From Clostridia bacterium (GTDB taxonomy: Bacteria; Bacillota_A; Clostridia; Christensenellales; Borkfalkiaceae), in assembly GCA_017462505.1 (NCBI GenBank), contig JAFTQY010000020.1:1-12134 (forward strand): a stretch of DNA of 12,134 nucleotides, given 5' to 3'. Both the position numbers and the translations under genes were made by a program. How positions within the stretch are numbered: position 1 is the first letter of the stretch; each line of letters begins with the position of its first letter. Below are positions 5,891-12,016 of the stretch, piece by piece. The notes under the pieces are model-generated. The model worked only from the letters and a program-made list of their open reading frames with translations, made no database searches and was not told the DNA's origin.

Positions 5891-8242
5891 ATGAGTAATT
5901 ACGGTTTTTTCAATAAAGCGTTGGGCAGCTATACGATCACACAGCTCCCCAAGGTCGGCAGTTACGAATACATATACAAAAACGACGAGCTTTTGTTAAA
6001 GGTCGATCAGTTCGGTTTACAGACGGCACAGATCCGTCCCCCCGTGGGCGAGGCGCTTTTTAAACGCGAAAAACGGGAGATCGGCTCGCCCGCTAAGGTT
6101 TATTTTGAACACGGTACGGGGGTTTTTCATTCTTTCGACGTGTTCCGCGCGGACAGCTTGCAGATCGATTTCACCCCCGAAAAGGCGACGTATGCCCTGC
6201 GTTTTGGCGCGCTGAACGTAAAAACGGAGCTTTTCGTCGCGGCAAAGGGCATGCGTTTCGTGATGAAAACGACCTTTGAAAACGGCGGCAACGAGCCGCT
6301 GACGCTCAAAATTTTGCCCTGCGTTTATCCCTACGTCAACGCCCTTTTGATGGCGCCTTGGGATAAGCCCGAATGGTATACGAAAACGGAATATTTCGGC
6401 GGCAAAAACCCGCTGTTTCAAACCACGCGATATAGCGTGAGCGGTAAAAAGGAAGAACGCCGCTATTTCACCTGTCTGTCCGATACCCCCCTGGACGGGT
6501 ACGAATTAAGCAGTGAACGGCTGATTGCGGACACGGACAATTTCGTCCGTATTCCCGATACGCTGGGCGGCAAAACGGAAAACACCGTGTACGCCTTTGA
6601 ACAATGCTTTGCGGCGGTGGCGAGCCTTTCGATCGAGAGCGGAAAATCCCGATCGATCACCCTTGCGTTTGCCTGCGCGGAGCGGGAAGAGGACGTGGAC
6701 GGGTCGATTGCAAGCTCCCTTTCCTACTTTGACGACGGCGTTGTAGAGCGCGAGCTTGCCGCTCTGCGCGAAAAATATCAAGGCATTTTTGCACGGCGTA
6801 CGATCGAAACAAAGGACGAGGATTTTAACCGATTTGTCAACGGCTTTTTGCCCTTGGAGCTGGACTGGGTGTCCGCGCTGGATCGCGGTTGGCCTACGGG
6901 CATGCGCGGGGTACGTGACGCGGCAAACGATTTTCAGGGCTTTTTGGCGTACAATAAAGATTTGTGCCGCAGTGTGATCGCGAATATCTTTTCCAAGCAG
7001 CGCAGCGACGGCTGGTATCCCCGCCAAGTGCCTTTCGGCGACAGCGATAAATTCGATTTGCGCCACTTTGTGGACTCGGCGTGTTTCTTCACGGAATTTG
7101 TGTACGATTATTTAGCGTTCACCGACGATTATTCGATTTTGGACGAGATTTTCCCCTATTACGATACGCCCGACAAGGCAGAAAGCGGTTTATCCCACCT
7201 GATCGCGGGCATGGAATACCTGATCCACCCCGACCATATCGGCGAGCACGGACTGGTCAAAATGCAGGGCGGCGACTGGCTGGATTGTTTGAGCGCGGCG
7301 GGTATCAAGGGCAGAGGTGAAACGGTCATGGTGTCCTGTCAGCTCGTAATGTGCCTGCAATATTTGACGGAAATCCTTGCAAAGCGCGGCGTAAGCGAAA
7401 GTAAATATCTCGCATTTGCAGCGGAGCTTGAAAAGGCGATCAACGCATGCAGTTATAACGACGAGGGGTTCTATAACGGCGTATTTACGGACGAGGGCGA
7501 ATGGATCTTCTCCACCGCCGACCCCGACGGAGAACGCCGCGTATACGCCCCCACGAACGCGTACGCGATCATTTCCGGCGTTGCCAAAGGCAACGAACAA
7601 GCGGTCTTGGACAATCTGAAAGCTCTGCGCACGGACAACGGGTATAAGCTGTTTTCCACCCCGTTCGGGTTTAAGCAGATCAAGGGCATCGGCAAGATGG
7701 GCACGGGTGATTTTCAGCCGTTCTTTGCCGAAAACGGGAGCGTGTATAACCACGGCTCGCAATGTTTTCTGCTCCGCGCCTTGGCAGAGGTCGGCGACGG
7801 CGAAATGTTCTCGGACGTGTTGAACTTTGCCCTGCCTTTGTACGCGGATTACCACGCGCCCGACGCGCTGTGCGGCGCGCCGTACGCGATCACGAATTGC
7901 TATCACCTCGTCCCCTCTTTCCACGGCAGAACGGGTTTCTCGTTTTTGACGGGGAGCGTGGCGATGATTGAACGGGCAATCTATTCGTGGATGCTGGGTA
8001 TTCGCTTTGGCTTGGACGAAATTTCTATCAAGCCTTGCTTACCTGCGTGCTATGCGGACACGGCGGCAAACGTGGGCTACGGCGATACCCGTATCCGTAT
8101 CGAATACGTCGGGAGCGGTTCGGTCGTTACGGCGGCGACCTTGGACGGCAAAGCGTTGGCGATTGAAAACGGCTGTGTAAAAATCGCAAAGAGCGCGTTT
8201 GCTAACAAGGCGGAGTGCGTTTTGCACGTAACGCTGGCATAA
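5891..8242 (+). CDS. GH94-like intracellular glycoside phosphorylase
   Basis: 783 residues, typical of the family. Known members cleave beta-linked disaccharides (cellobiose, chitobiose and others) with phosphate to a sugar-1-phosphate. The N-terminal ~290 residues form the beta-sandwich domain, followed by an (alpha/alpha)6 barrel. Family landmarks are GMRGVRDAANDFQGFL (338-351; usually GxRDxxQD), GGDWLDC (460-466; usually GGDWNDG, with Asp465 at the general-acid position), YAPTNAYAIISGVA (552-565), ENGSVYNHGSQ (614-624) with phosphate-site His621, and FLTGSVAMIERA (685-696) with Thr687-Gly688. MLGIRFGLDEISIKPCLP near 701-718 is the usual C-terminal barrel end. The Asn-Gly to Leu-Cys changes in the acid motif suggest an uncharacterised subfamily. 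There is no signal peptide, so it is cytoplasmic. The ATG at 5891 is preferred over the GTG at 5882 because that GTG is part of the SD. Substrate cannot be named. Confidence 0.86.
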   Translation: MSNYGFFNKALGSYTITQLPKVGSYEYIYKNDELLLKVDQFGLQTAQIRPPVGEALFKREKREIGSPAKVYFEHGTGVFHSFDVFRADSLQIDFTPEKATYALRFGALNVKTELFVAAKGMRFVMKTTFENGGNEPLTLKILPCVYPYVNALLMAPWDKPEWYTKTEYFGGKNPLFQTTRYSVSGKKEERRYFTCLSDTPLDGYELSSERLIADTDNFVRIPDTLGGKTENTVYAFEQCFAAVASLSIESGKSRSITLAFACAEREEDVDGSIASSLSYFDDGVVERELAALREKYQGIFARRTIETKDEDFNRFVNGFLPLELDWVSALDRGWPTGMRGVRDAANDFQGFLAYNKDLCRSVIANIFSKQRSDGWYPRQVPFGDSDKFDLRHFVDSACFFTEFVYDYLAFTDDYSILDEIFPYYDTPDKAESGLSHLIAGMEYLIHPDHIGEHGLVKMQGGDWLDCLSAAGIKGRGETVMVSCQLVMCLQYLTEILAKRGVSESKYLAFAAELEKAINACSYNDEGFYNGVFTDEGEWIFSTADPDGERRVYAPTNAYAIISGVAKGNEQAVLDNLKALRTDNGYKLFSTPFGFKQIKGIGKMGTGDFQPFFAENGSVYNHGSQCFLLRALAEVGDGEMFSDVLNFALPLYADYHAPDALCGAPYAITNCYHLVPSFHGRTGFSFLTGSVAMIERAIYSWMLGIRFGLDEISIKPCLPACYADTAANVGYGDTRIRIEYVGSGSVVTAATLDGKALAIENGCVKIAKSAFANKAECVLHVTLA

Positions 8243-8265
8243 CGCTTTTTCCCTATTCCATTAGA

Positions 8266-8308
8266 AAAATCATCCACCCGAATCTCGGCTGGATGATTTT
8301 CATTTTTT
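8266..8308 (+). terminator. Intrinsic terminator of the GH94-like gene; copy 1 of a duplicated hairpin
   Basis: Stem AAAATCATCCA (8266-8276) / TGGATGATTTT (8290-8300), extended inside by CCGA/TCGG after one C-C mismatch. It is followed by CATTTTTT on the plus strand, and by TTTTTCT on the minus strand, so it may work both ways. The 32 bases 8268-8299 recur exactly at 8608-8639. Confidence 0.78.
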
Positions 8309-8323
8309 CGAGCATAGCCCTTT

Positions 8324-8575
8324 TCATACGACTCAGTTTTCTATTTAATACATTTGTCATACCGCTCAGCTTGCTATTCGGTATGCTTGTCATACCGAGC
8401 GGAGCAACTTTGTTGCGAAGTCGAGCGTATCCCTGCCTCTTTGTCATACCGAGCGTAGGCGTTAGCCGTAGTCGAGCGTATCTCTTTATAAATCTTCACC
8501 GTACTTATTCATTTTTCACTCTTACTTATTACTTTTTTGAGATACACTCCACTCGCTACGCTCAGTCGGTATGAC
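8324..8575. repeat. Non-coding repeat island with 33-bp tandem units and REP-like elements
   Basis: This fills most of the 395-bp gene-free stretch between two converging genes. 8324-8356 and 8357-8389 are tandem 33-bp units (TCATAC...CTATT...TTG, about two thirds identical). They are followed by REP-like units at 8389-8433 and 8443-8484 on the plus strand and an inverted copy at 8539-8575. All three begin GTCATACCGA and end GTATCTC or GTATCCC; the middles differ and form their own small hairpins (for example GCAAC-TTT-GTTGC at 8404-8416). Variable stems between fixed ends are typical of REP/MITE-like repeats. No gene is seen: an open frame through here is made of translated repeats. Confidence 0.75.
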
Positions 8576-8607
8576 ATCTTTGCTTAGTGTTTTTTCTTTA
8601 TACCACT

Positions 8608-8645
8608 AATCATCCACCCGAATCTCGGCTGGATGATTTATTTTT
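8608..8645. terminator. Copy 2 of the duplicated hairpin, at the end of the PocR-AraC gene
   Basis: Stem AATCATCCA (8608-8616) / TGGATGATT (8630-8638), with the same internal CCGA/TCGG. It overlaps the regulator's stop codon (8638-8640). T-rich sequence follows only on the plus strand (TATTTTT); on the minus strand the hairpin runs into TAGTGG, so termination of the regulator transcript may be inefficient. Confidence 0.6.
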
Positions 8646-9474
8646 GCATTTTTCTATATTGAAGAGGGGAAATACCGTTCTTCTTTTTAAAGATACGGAT
8701 AAAGTAGTTATAATCGTCAAAGCCGCAAGCCGCCGCTATCTCCGTAAGCGATAAATTCGTTTCCTTTAACAGCCGTTTCGCGCTCTTCATGCGCTCGGAG
8801 AGGATAAACTCGTTGACGGTGCTTTGAAATTCCCTTTTGAATAATGCATAGAGGGCGTTTTTGGAAAGAAAGAACGCTTTGCAAAGCTCCTCCACGTATA
8901 TTTTTTCTTCTATGTGTTCCTTTATATACTGCTCTATCTTTACGGAGAGCATGCTCCGCTTACTTCGTATCAATCCGTCCCCCCAAAAGGACTTGACCAT
9001 CGTGTTCATAAGATTTTGCAGAGCTTGCAGCTTTTCGCTCGACACCATGGGGATACCCCGATACAAGGGGAGCATTTCCTTTTTATCCAGCCCGTACCGC
9101 TCTATTTTTGCCGCCACGTTTTTTTCGTTTGAATACGTACCCGCCCCGTCCTTAAACTGTCCGATCTGTAAATACGCAATCAAAGTATCTTCATAAAAAA
9201 TCGGCTCGATCGCTTCCATGATCCCTGCGTGGCAGGTGTAAAAAACGGTCTTTTTCGTCCTTTTCGCCTCGTCCATGTGCACGTAGTTAGAACGGCTACA
9301 TTCCAAAGCGCACCCGTCTTTTTGCCGTATAGCGGCGCAATATTTCGTATACGCCCTTGACGCCGCCACCGTTTCCCCGTCCGCGTCGTATAACACCGCG
9401 GCGATCCCCGTCGCAACGTAAAAATCCGATATCGATTTCTCTATTTTTTCCTTTTCAAAAATATATCGTTTCAT
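8638..9474 (-). CDS. PocR-domain AraC-family transcriptional regulator
   Basis: 278 residues from the ATG at 9474. Residues ~5-165 match the PocR sensory domain: ISDFYVATGIAAVLYDADGE at the start, a Cys-rich stretch (C46, C55, C59), YTCHAGIMEAIEPI (79-92), and LIAYLQIGQF (98-107). PocR domains are PAS-like and are known to sense small organic molecules, classically in diol utilisation. Residues ~177-278 are a complete AraC HTH domain, with VEELCKAFFLSKNALYALFK and LTEIAAACGFDDYNYFIRIF. The upstream ATG at 9510 is unlikely because it falls inside the -35 box of the gene's own promoter. No SD precedes the chosen ATG (see findings). The gene is divergent from the permease/beta-helix operon, the usual arrangement for a local activator. 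Confidence 0.9.
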   Translation of the reverse strand: MKRYIFEKEKIEKSISDFYVATGIAAVLYDADGETVAASRAYTKYCAAIRQKDGCALECSRSNYVHMDEAKRTKKTVFYTCHAGIMEAIEPIFYEDTLIAYLQIGQFKDGAGTYSNEKNVAAKIERYGLDKKEMLPLYRGIPMVSSEKLQALQNLMNTMVKSFWGDGLIRSKRSMLSVKIEQYIKEHIEEKIYVEELCKAFFLSKNALYALFKREFQSTVNEFILSERMKSAKRLLKETNLSLTEIAAACGFDDYNYFIRIFKKKNGISPLQYRKMQK

Positions 9475-9481
9475 CTTTTTT

Positions 9482-9510
9482 ATTATACGTATTCTTTTTA
9501 AAAATGTCAA
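9482..9510 (-). promoter_or_regulatory. Perfect consensus promoter of the PocR-AraC gene
   Basis: On the minus strand: TTGACA (9510-9505), 17-bp spacer, TATAAT (9487-9482). Only seven bases (AAAAAAG) separate the -10 from the ATG at 9474, placing +1 at about 9475-9474. Confidence 0.82.
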
Positions 9511-9547
9511 TATTTTTTACGGTTCGGGAAAAAAATGCTATTTTTTA
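9500..9547. repeat. Direct repeat in the divergent promoter region, candidate regulator site
   Basis: AAAAATG-TCAA-TATTTTTTA (9500-9519) and AAAAATG-C-TATTTTTTA (9531-9547) are direct copies differing only by the insert. The first covers the -35 of the regulator promoter. AraC proteins often bind direct repeats, but this sequence is AT-rich and of low complexity. Confidence 0.35.
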
Positions 9548-9581
9548 AACAGAAATTCTCTATCCTTCGTTTTTGCGGCGT

Positions 9582-9589
9582 GGTATACT
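9582..9589 (+). promoter_or_regulatory. Extended -10 promoter of the permease/beta-helix operon
   Basis: TATACT at 9584-9589 with most of an extended -10 before it (TGG at 9581-9583). No good -35 sits 17-18 bp upstream, which fits a promoter needing an activator. Six bases (CTATCT) separate the -10 from the ATG at 9596. Confidence 0.6.
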
Positions 9590-9595
9590 CTATCT

Positions 9596-10498
9596 ATGCT
9601 TGATTACTTTTTGATTTTTTTGGCGGTGGGGTGCTTTGCCCTACAATTCATCTTTACAAAAATATATTCCAAAAGCGTAGAACAAAATTTTGAAACGGCG
9701 TTGACCATGCTCTTTTTAACGGGCATTTTCGGGGCGGCGCTTTACTTTGTGATAAACGGCTTTTCCCTGCGTTTTTCCACCCCGTCCGTTTGGCTTGCAA
9801 TCGTATTTGCCGTCGTGATGATCCCCTATTATACGCTTAGCTTTAAAGCGCTCACCCTCGGTAGCGTGGCGATTTACAGTACCTTTATGATGCTTGGCGG
9901 CATGCTTCTTCCCTTTGTATACGGAACGGTTTGGCTGCACGAGCCGCTCTCTTGGGGAAAAGCGGTCGGGTGCGCTCTTTTATGCGCCTGTATCGTGGCG
10001 CAAGGGGTCAGCCAAAAGAAAGCCGAGGACGGGAAAAACAAAGGCAACACCCTTTTCTTTTTGTTGTGCCTTTGTATTTTCATCGTAAACGGCTTGACGG
10101 GGGTAATCGCCAAAGCTCACCAAACCCGCCCTGCCGCCGTCGACGAGGTGAGCTTCACCGTTCTCTCTTGTCTTTTTACTGCGCTTTTGAGCCTTTTTCT
10201 TTTGAGCGTGCGCCTTTGTTTCAAACGCCAAGGGGCGTTGCTTTCGGTAAAAACCGTATGTAAGGGCAAGGCTCTTGGCATCGTTTTTCTGCTTGGTGCG
10301 GCGATGCACACGGGAAATTTCCTGATCTTAATTGCGGCGGCAAGTATTCCTGCGTCCGTGCAATTTCCGCTTATTTCGGGCGGGACGATCTTACTTTCCG
10401 CCCTTCTCGCGCTCCTTTTATTTAAAGAAAAACCGCCGAAAAAGGAATGGCTTTGCATTCTCAGCGCTTTTCTCTCTTCTTTATTTTTTGCTTTTTGA
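9596..10498 (+). CDS. DMT-superfamily (EamA-type) permease
   Basis: 300 residues, very hydrophobic, about ten predicted membrane helices in two five-helix halves, as expected for EamA/DMT transporters. Landmarks are the first helix LDYFLIFLAVGCFALQFIF, IPYYTLSFKALTLGSVAIYS around residue 78, and the C-terminal half's AAASIPASVQFPLISGG followed by ILLSALLALLLFKEK and a last helix. The half-junction near residues 141-150 is Lys-rich (KKAEDGKNKGN). The superfamily exports or imports small metabolites, and its RhaT-type members import sugars. The operon partner suggests a sugar or sugar acid here, as an inference. No SD precedes the ATG, and the promoter -10 is six bases away (see findings). The stop TGA overlaps the SD of the next gene. 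Confidence 0.85.
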   Translation: MLDYFLIFLAVGCFALQFIFTKIYSKSVEQNFETALTMLFLTGIFGAALYFVINGFSLRFSTPSVWLAIVFAVVMIPYYTLSFKALTLGSVAIYSTFMMLGGMLLPFVYGTVWLHEPLSWGKAVGCALLCACIVAQGVSQKKAEDGKNKGNTLFFLLCLCIFIVNGLTGVIAKAHQTRPAAVDEVSFTVLSCLFTALLSLFLLSVRLCFKRQGALLSVKTVCKGKALGIVFLLGAAMHTGNFLILIAAASIPASVQFPLISGGTILLSALLALLLFKEKPPKKEWLCILSAFLSSLFFAF

Positions 10499-10506
10499 GG
10501 TGAATC

Positions 10507-11784
10507 ATGAACACAGTCATCAACGCGAACGATTTTGGTTTTCTGCCCCAAAACGACGGGGAAACAAACGCCGCCGCCCTGCAAACAGCGATCGATAAAG
10601 GCGGCGAAATCGTCGTTACCTTGGCGGGGGATTATTTTCTTTCCGAGCCGATCTATATCGGCGATAACACATCGCTCTCTTTTGCAAAGGGCATTACGCT
10701 TATCCGTCAGCCGAGCAAAACGGGCGTCAACGGAAACGTCCTTATCAATAAGGGCGCTTTCGACGGCGTAACAAACCGCAATATAAAAATTACGGGCTTG
10801 CATCTTCTTTGTAACGGCGTGGAAAGCACGGGCTCTGGCATAAAATCGAAAAAGGTGGGCTTGCGCGCGCAGGTCGCCTTTTTGCACGTGGAAAATCTGG
10901 AAATCTACGATTTTTCCTGCGTTGGCTTGCTGAAAAAAGACTACGGCTTGCAGATCAGCGCCTTTAATGAAATCCGCTTAGAGGGGCTTTATATTGAGGG
11001 AAACAAGGACGGCGTGCACCTGGGTATGGGCAAAAATTTCGTTGTCCGTCACGGGAAATTTAAGACCTACGACGATCCTATCGCCCTCAACGCCTTCGAT
11101 TATTCCGTTTCCAACACCCACGTCGGCTGGATAGAAAACGGCTTGATCGAGGACTGCTACGACCTTGCCGACGATACCACGACGGGCTACTTTTGCCGTA
11201 TCTTGGGCGGCGCTTGGGTGCGGTGGAGCAAGGGTATGCTTGTGCACCACTCGGACACCGTCGTTTATCAAAACAGGGTGTACCGTGTCGTGATGAACCC
11301 CACCGACAGCAAGCTTTACAAGTCGGAAACACCCCCTTCTCACGCGAGCGGCGTGCAGGCATACGACGGGATAAATTGGGTTTGCACGCAAGAGGGCGAG
11401 CTGTACGATTGCGGTTGCCGAAATATTCTCTTAAAGGATATCCGCCTGCAAAAAAAGAGAAGTATTGCCGTTGCGATCGACCTAAACTACGACACCTACG
11501 CAAGGAGCTTTACCAAGGGGAGCAAACCCGTTCCGCAAGGAAATATCACCTTTGACAACGTGTGTATCGAAGCGGATATCCAAACTTTTTTTAGAGCGAA
11601 TTATCCCGTAGAAAACATCACGATAAAAAACTCCGATATCAAGGAGGCGAAAATTCTTTTCGAGGGCTTTGATTTGGACGGGCTTTCCTATCCCCCCGTA
11701 CAGCTTACGGTGGAAAGCACGCCCCTTTCAAAAAATGCCGTTATTTCCGACGGACGGCATAAAGTAACGGTAATGCAAAAGTAA
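10507..11784 (+). CDS. Cytoplasmic right-handed beta-helix protein, GH28/pectate-lyase-like
   Basis: 425 residues. The N-terminal ~65 residues are the typical polygalacturonase/pectate-lyase entry: NDGETNAAALQTAIDKGGE, then VVTLAGDYFLSEPIYIGDNT and SLSFAKGITLI. Beta-helix coils follow, with LEGLYIEGNKDGVHL (158-172) and KFKTYDDPIALNAFD (185-198) resembling the GH28 Asp positions (Asp168, Asp189-Asp190); I do not see a clear GH28 G-H-G or R-I-K motif. Residues ~250-300 look like an inserted domain of the type NRVYRVV...PPSHASG...DGINWVC, after which coils resume. There is no signal peptide, so the substrate is probably an imported oligosaccharide. It starts eight bases after the permease stop, with SD GAGGTGA overlapping that stop, so the two are co-translated. 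Fold secure; activity (hydrolase, lyase or epimerase) not assigned. Confidence 0.8.
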   Translation: MNTVINANDFGFLPQNDGETNAAALQTAIDKGGEIVVTLAGDYFLSEPIYIGDNTSLSFAKGITLIRQPSKTGVNGNVLINKGAFDGVTNRNIKITGLHLLCNGVESTGSGIKSKKVGLRAQVAFLHVENLEIYDFSCVGLLKKDYGLQISAFNEIRLEGLYIEGNKDGVHLGMGKNFVVRHGKFKTYDDPIALNAFDYSVSNTHVGWIENGLIEDCYDLADDTTTGYFCRILGGAWVRWSKGMLVHHSDTVVYQNRVYRVVMNPTDSKLYKSETPPSHASGVQAYDGINWVCTQEGELYDCGCRNILLKDIRLQKKRSIAVAIDLNYDTYARSFTKGSKPVPQGNITFDNVCIEADIQTFFRANYPVENITIKNSDIKEAKILFEGFDLDGLSYPPVQLTVESTPLSKNAVISDGRHKVTVMQK

Positions 11785-11822
11785 GCGAACCTTGCAATTT
11801 CGCGCGACGATCGACGACACAA

Positions 11823-11860
11823 AAAAACAGCGAACTCCCTTTCGGGATTTCGCTGTTTTT
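11823..11860. terminator. Strong bidirectional terminator after the beta-helix gene
   Basis: Stem AAAAACAGCGAA (11823-11834) / TTCGCTGTTTTT (11849-11860), with an inner CCC/GGG pairing. A run of seven A at 11821-11827 gives a T run on the minus strand, so it can also stop transcripts from the right-hand lipoprotein gene. Confidence 0.82.
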
Positions 11861-11861
11861 C

Positions 11862-11934
11862 GTGCGGTCGACAGGAATTGAAGACTTCTTCAAAACGCTG
11901 AATGCCTTTATTCATAAGGGTTGTAGCGTTTGAA
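11862..11934. other. Palindrome-rich non-coding segment with a tRNA 3'-end-like sequence
   Basis: On the minus strand, TTCAATTCC followed by TGTCGACCGCACGA (11881-11859) resembles a tRNA T loop and acceptor 3' strand, but the T stem does not pair and no 5' half of a tRNA is present. Next to it are a perfect palindrome TTGAAG-ACTT-CTTCAA (11878-11893) and a larger inverted repeat TTCAAAACGCT (11889-11899) / AGCGTTTGAA (11925-11934) with CCTT/AAGG pairing inside. Together with 11935-12016, where only weak AT-rich pairing is seen, this fills the gap to the lipoprotein gene. An old integration site is one reading. Confidence 0.4.
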
Positions 11935-12016
11935 CACCATAATGCGCACCAAAAATTTTTAGAAAACTAAAGATATTCGTGGGGATTCTAACGACTAAAA
12001 ATACACGAACACGATA

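Noticed and set aside
8215..8574. 119-codon plus-strand frame through the gene-free region
   Set aside because: It starts inside the GH94-like gene's end in another frame and is made of translated terminator and repeat units.
8389..8575. Possible CRISPR array
   Set aside because: Units differ in length, one is inverted, spacing is irregular and the variable part is self-complementary, which fits REP-like elements rather than repeats with spacers.
9475..9510. ATG at 9510 as start of the PocR-AraC gene
   Set aside because: It overlaps the -35 box of a perfect consensus promoter and adds a basic leader that does not fit the PocR domain start.
11859..11934. Intact tRNA gene
   Set aside because: Only a 3'-end-like string is present; the T stem does not pair and no anticodon or 5' acceptor arm is found.
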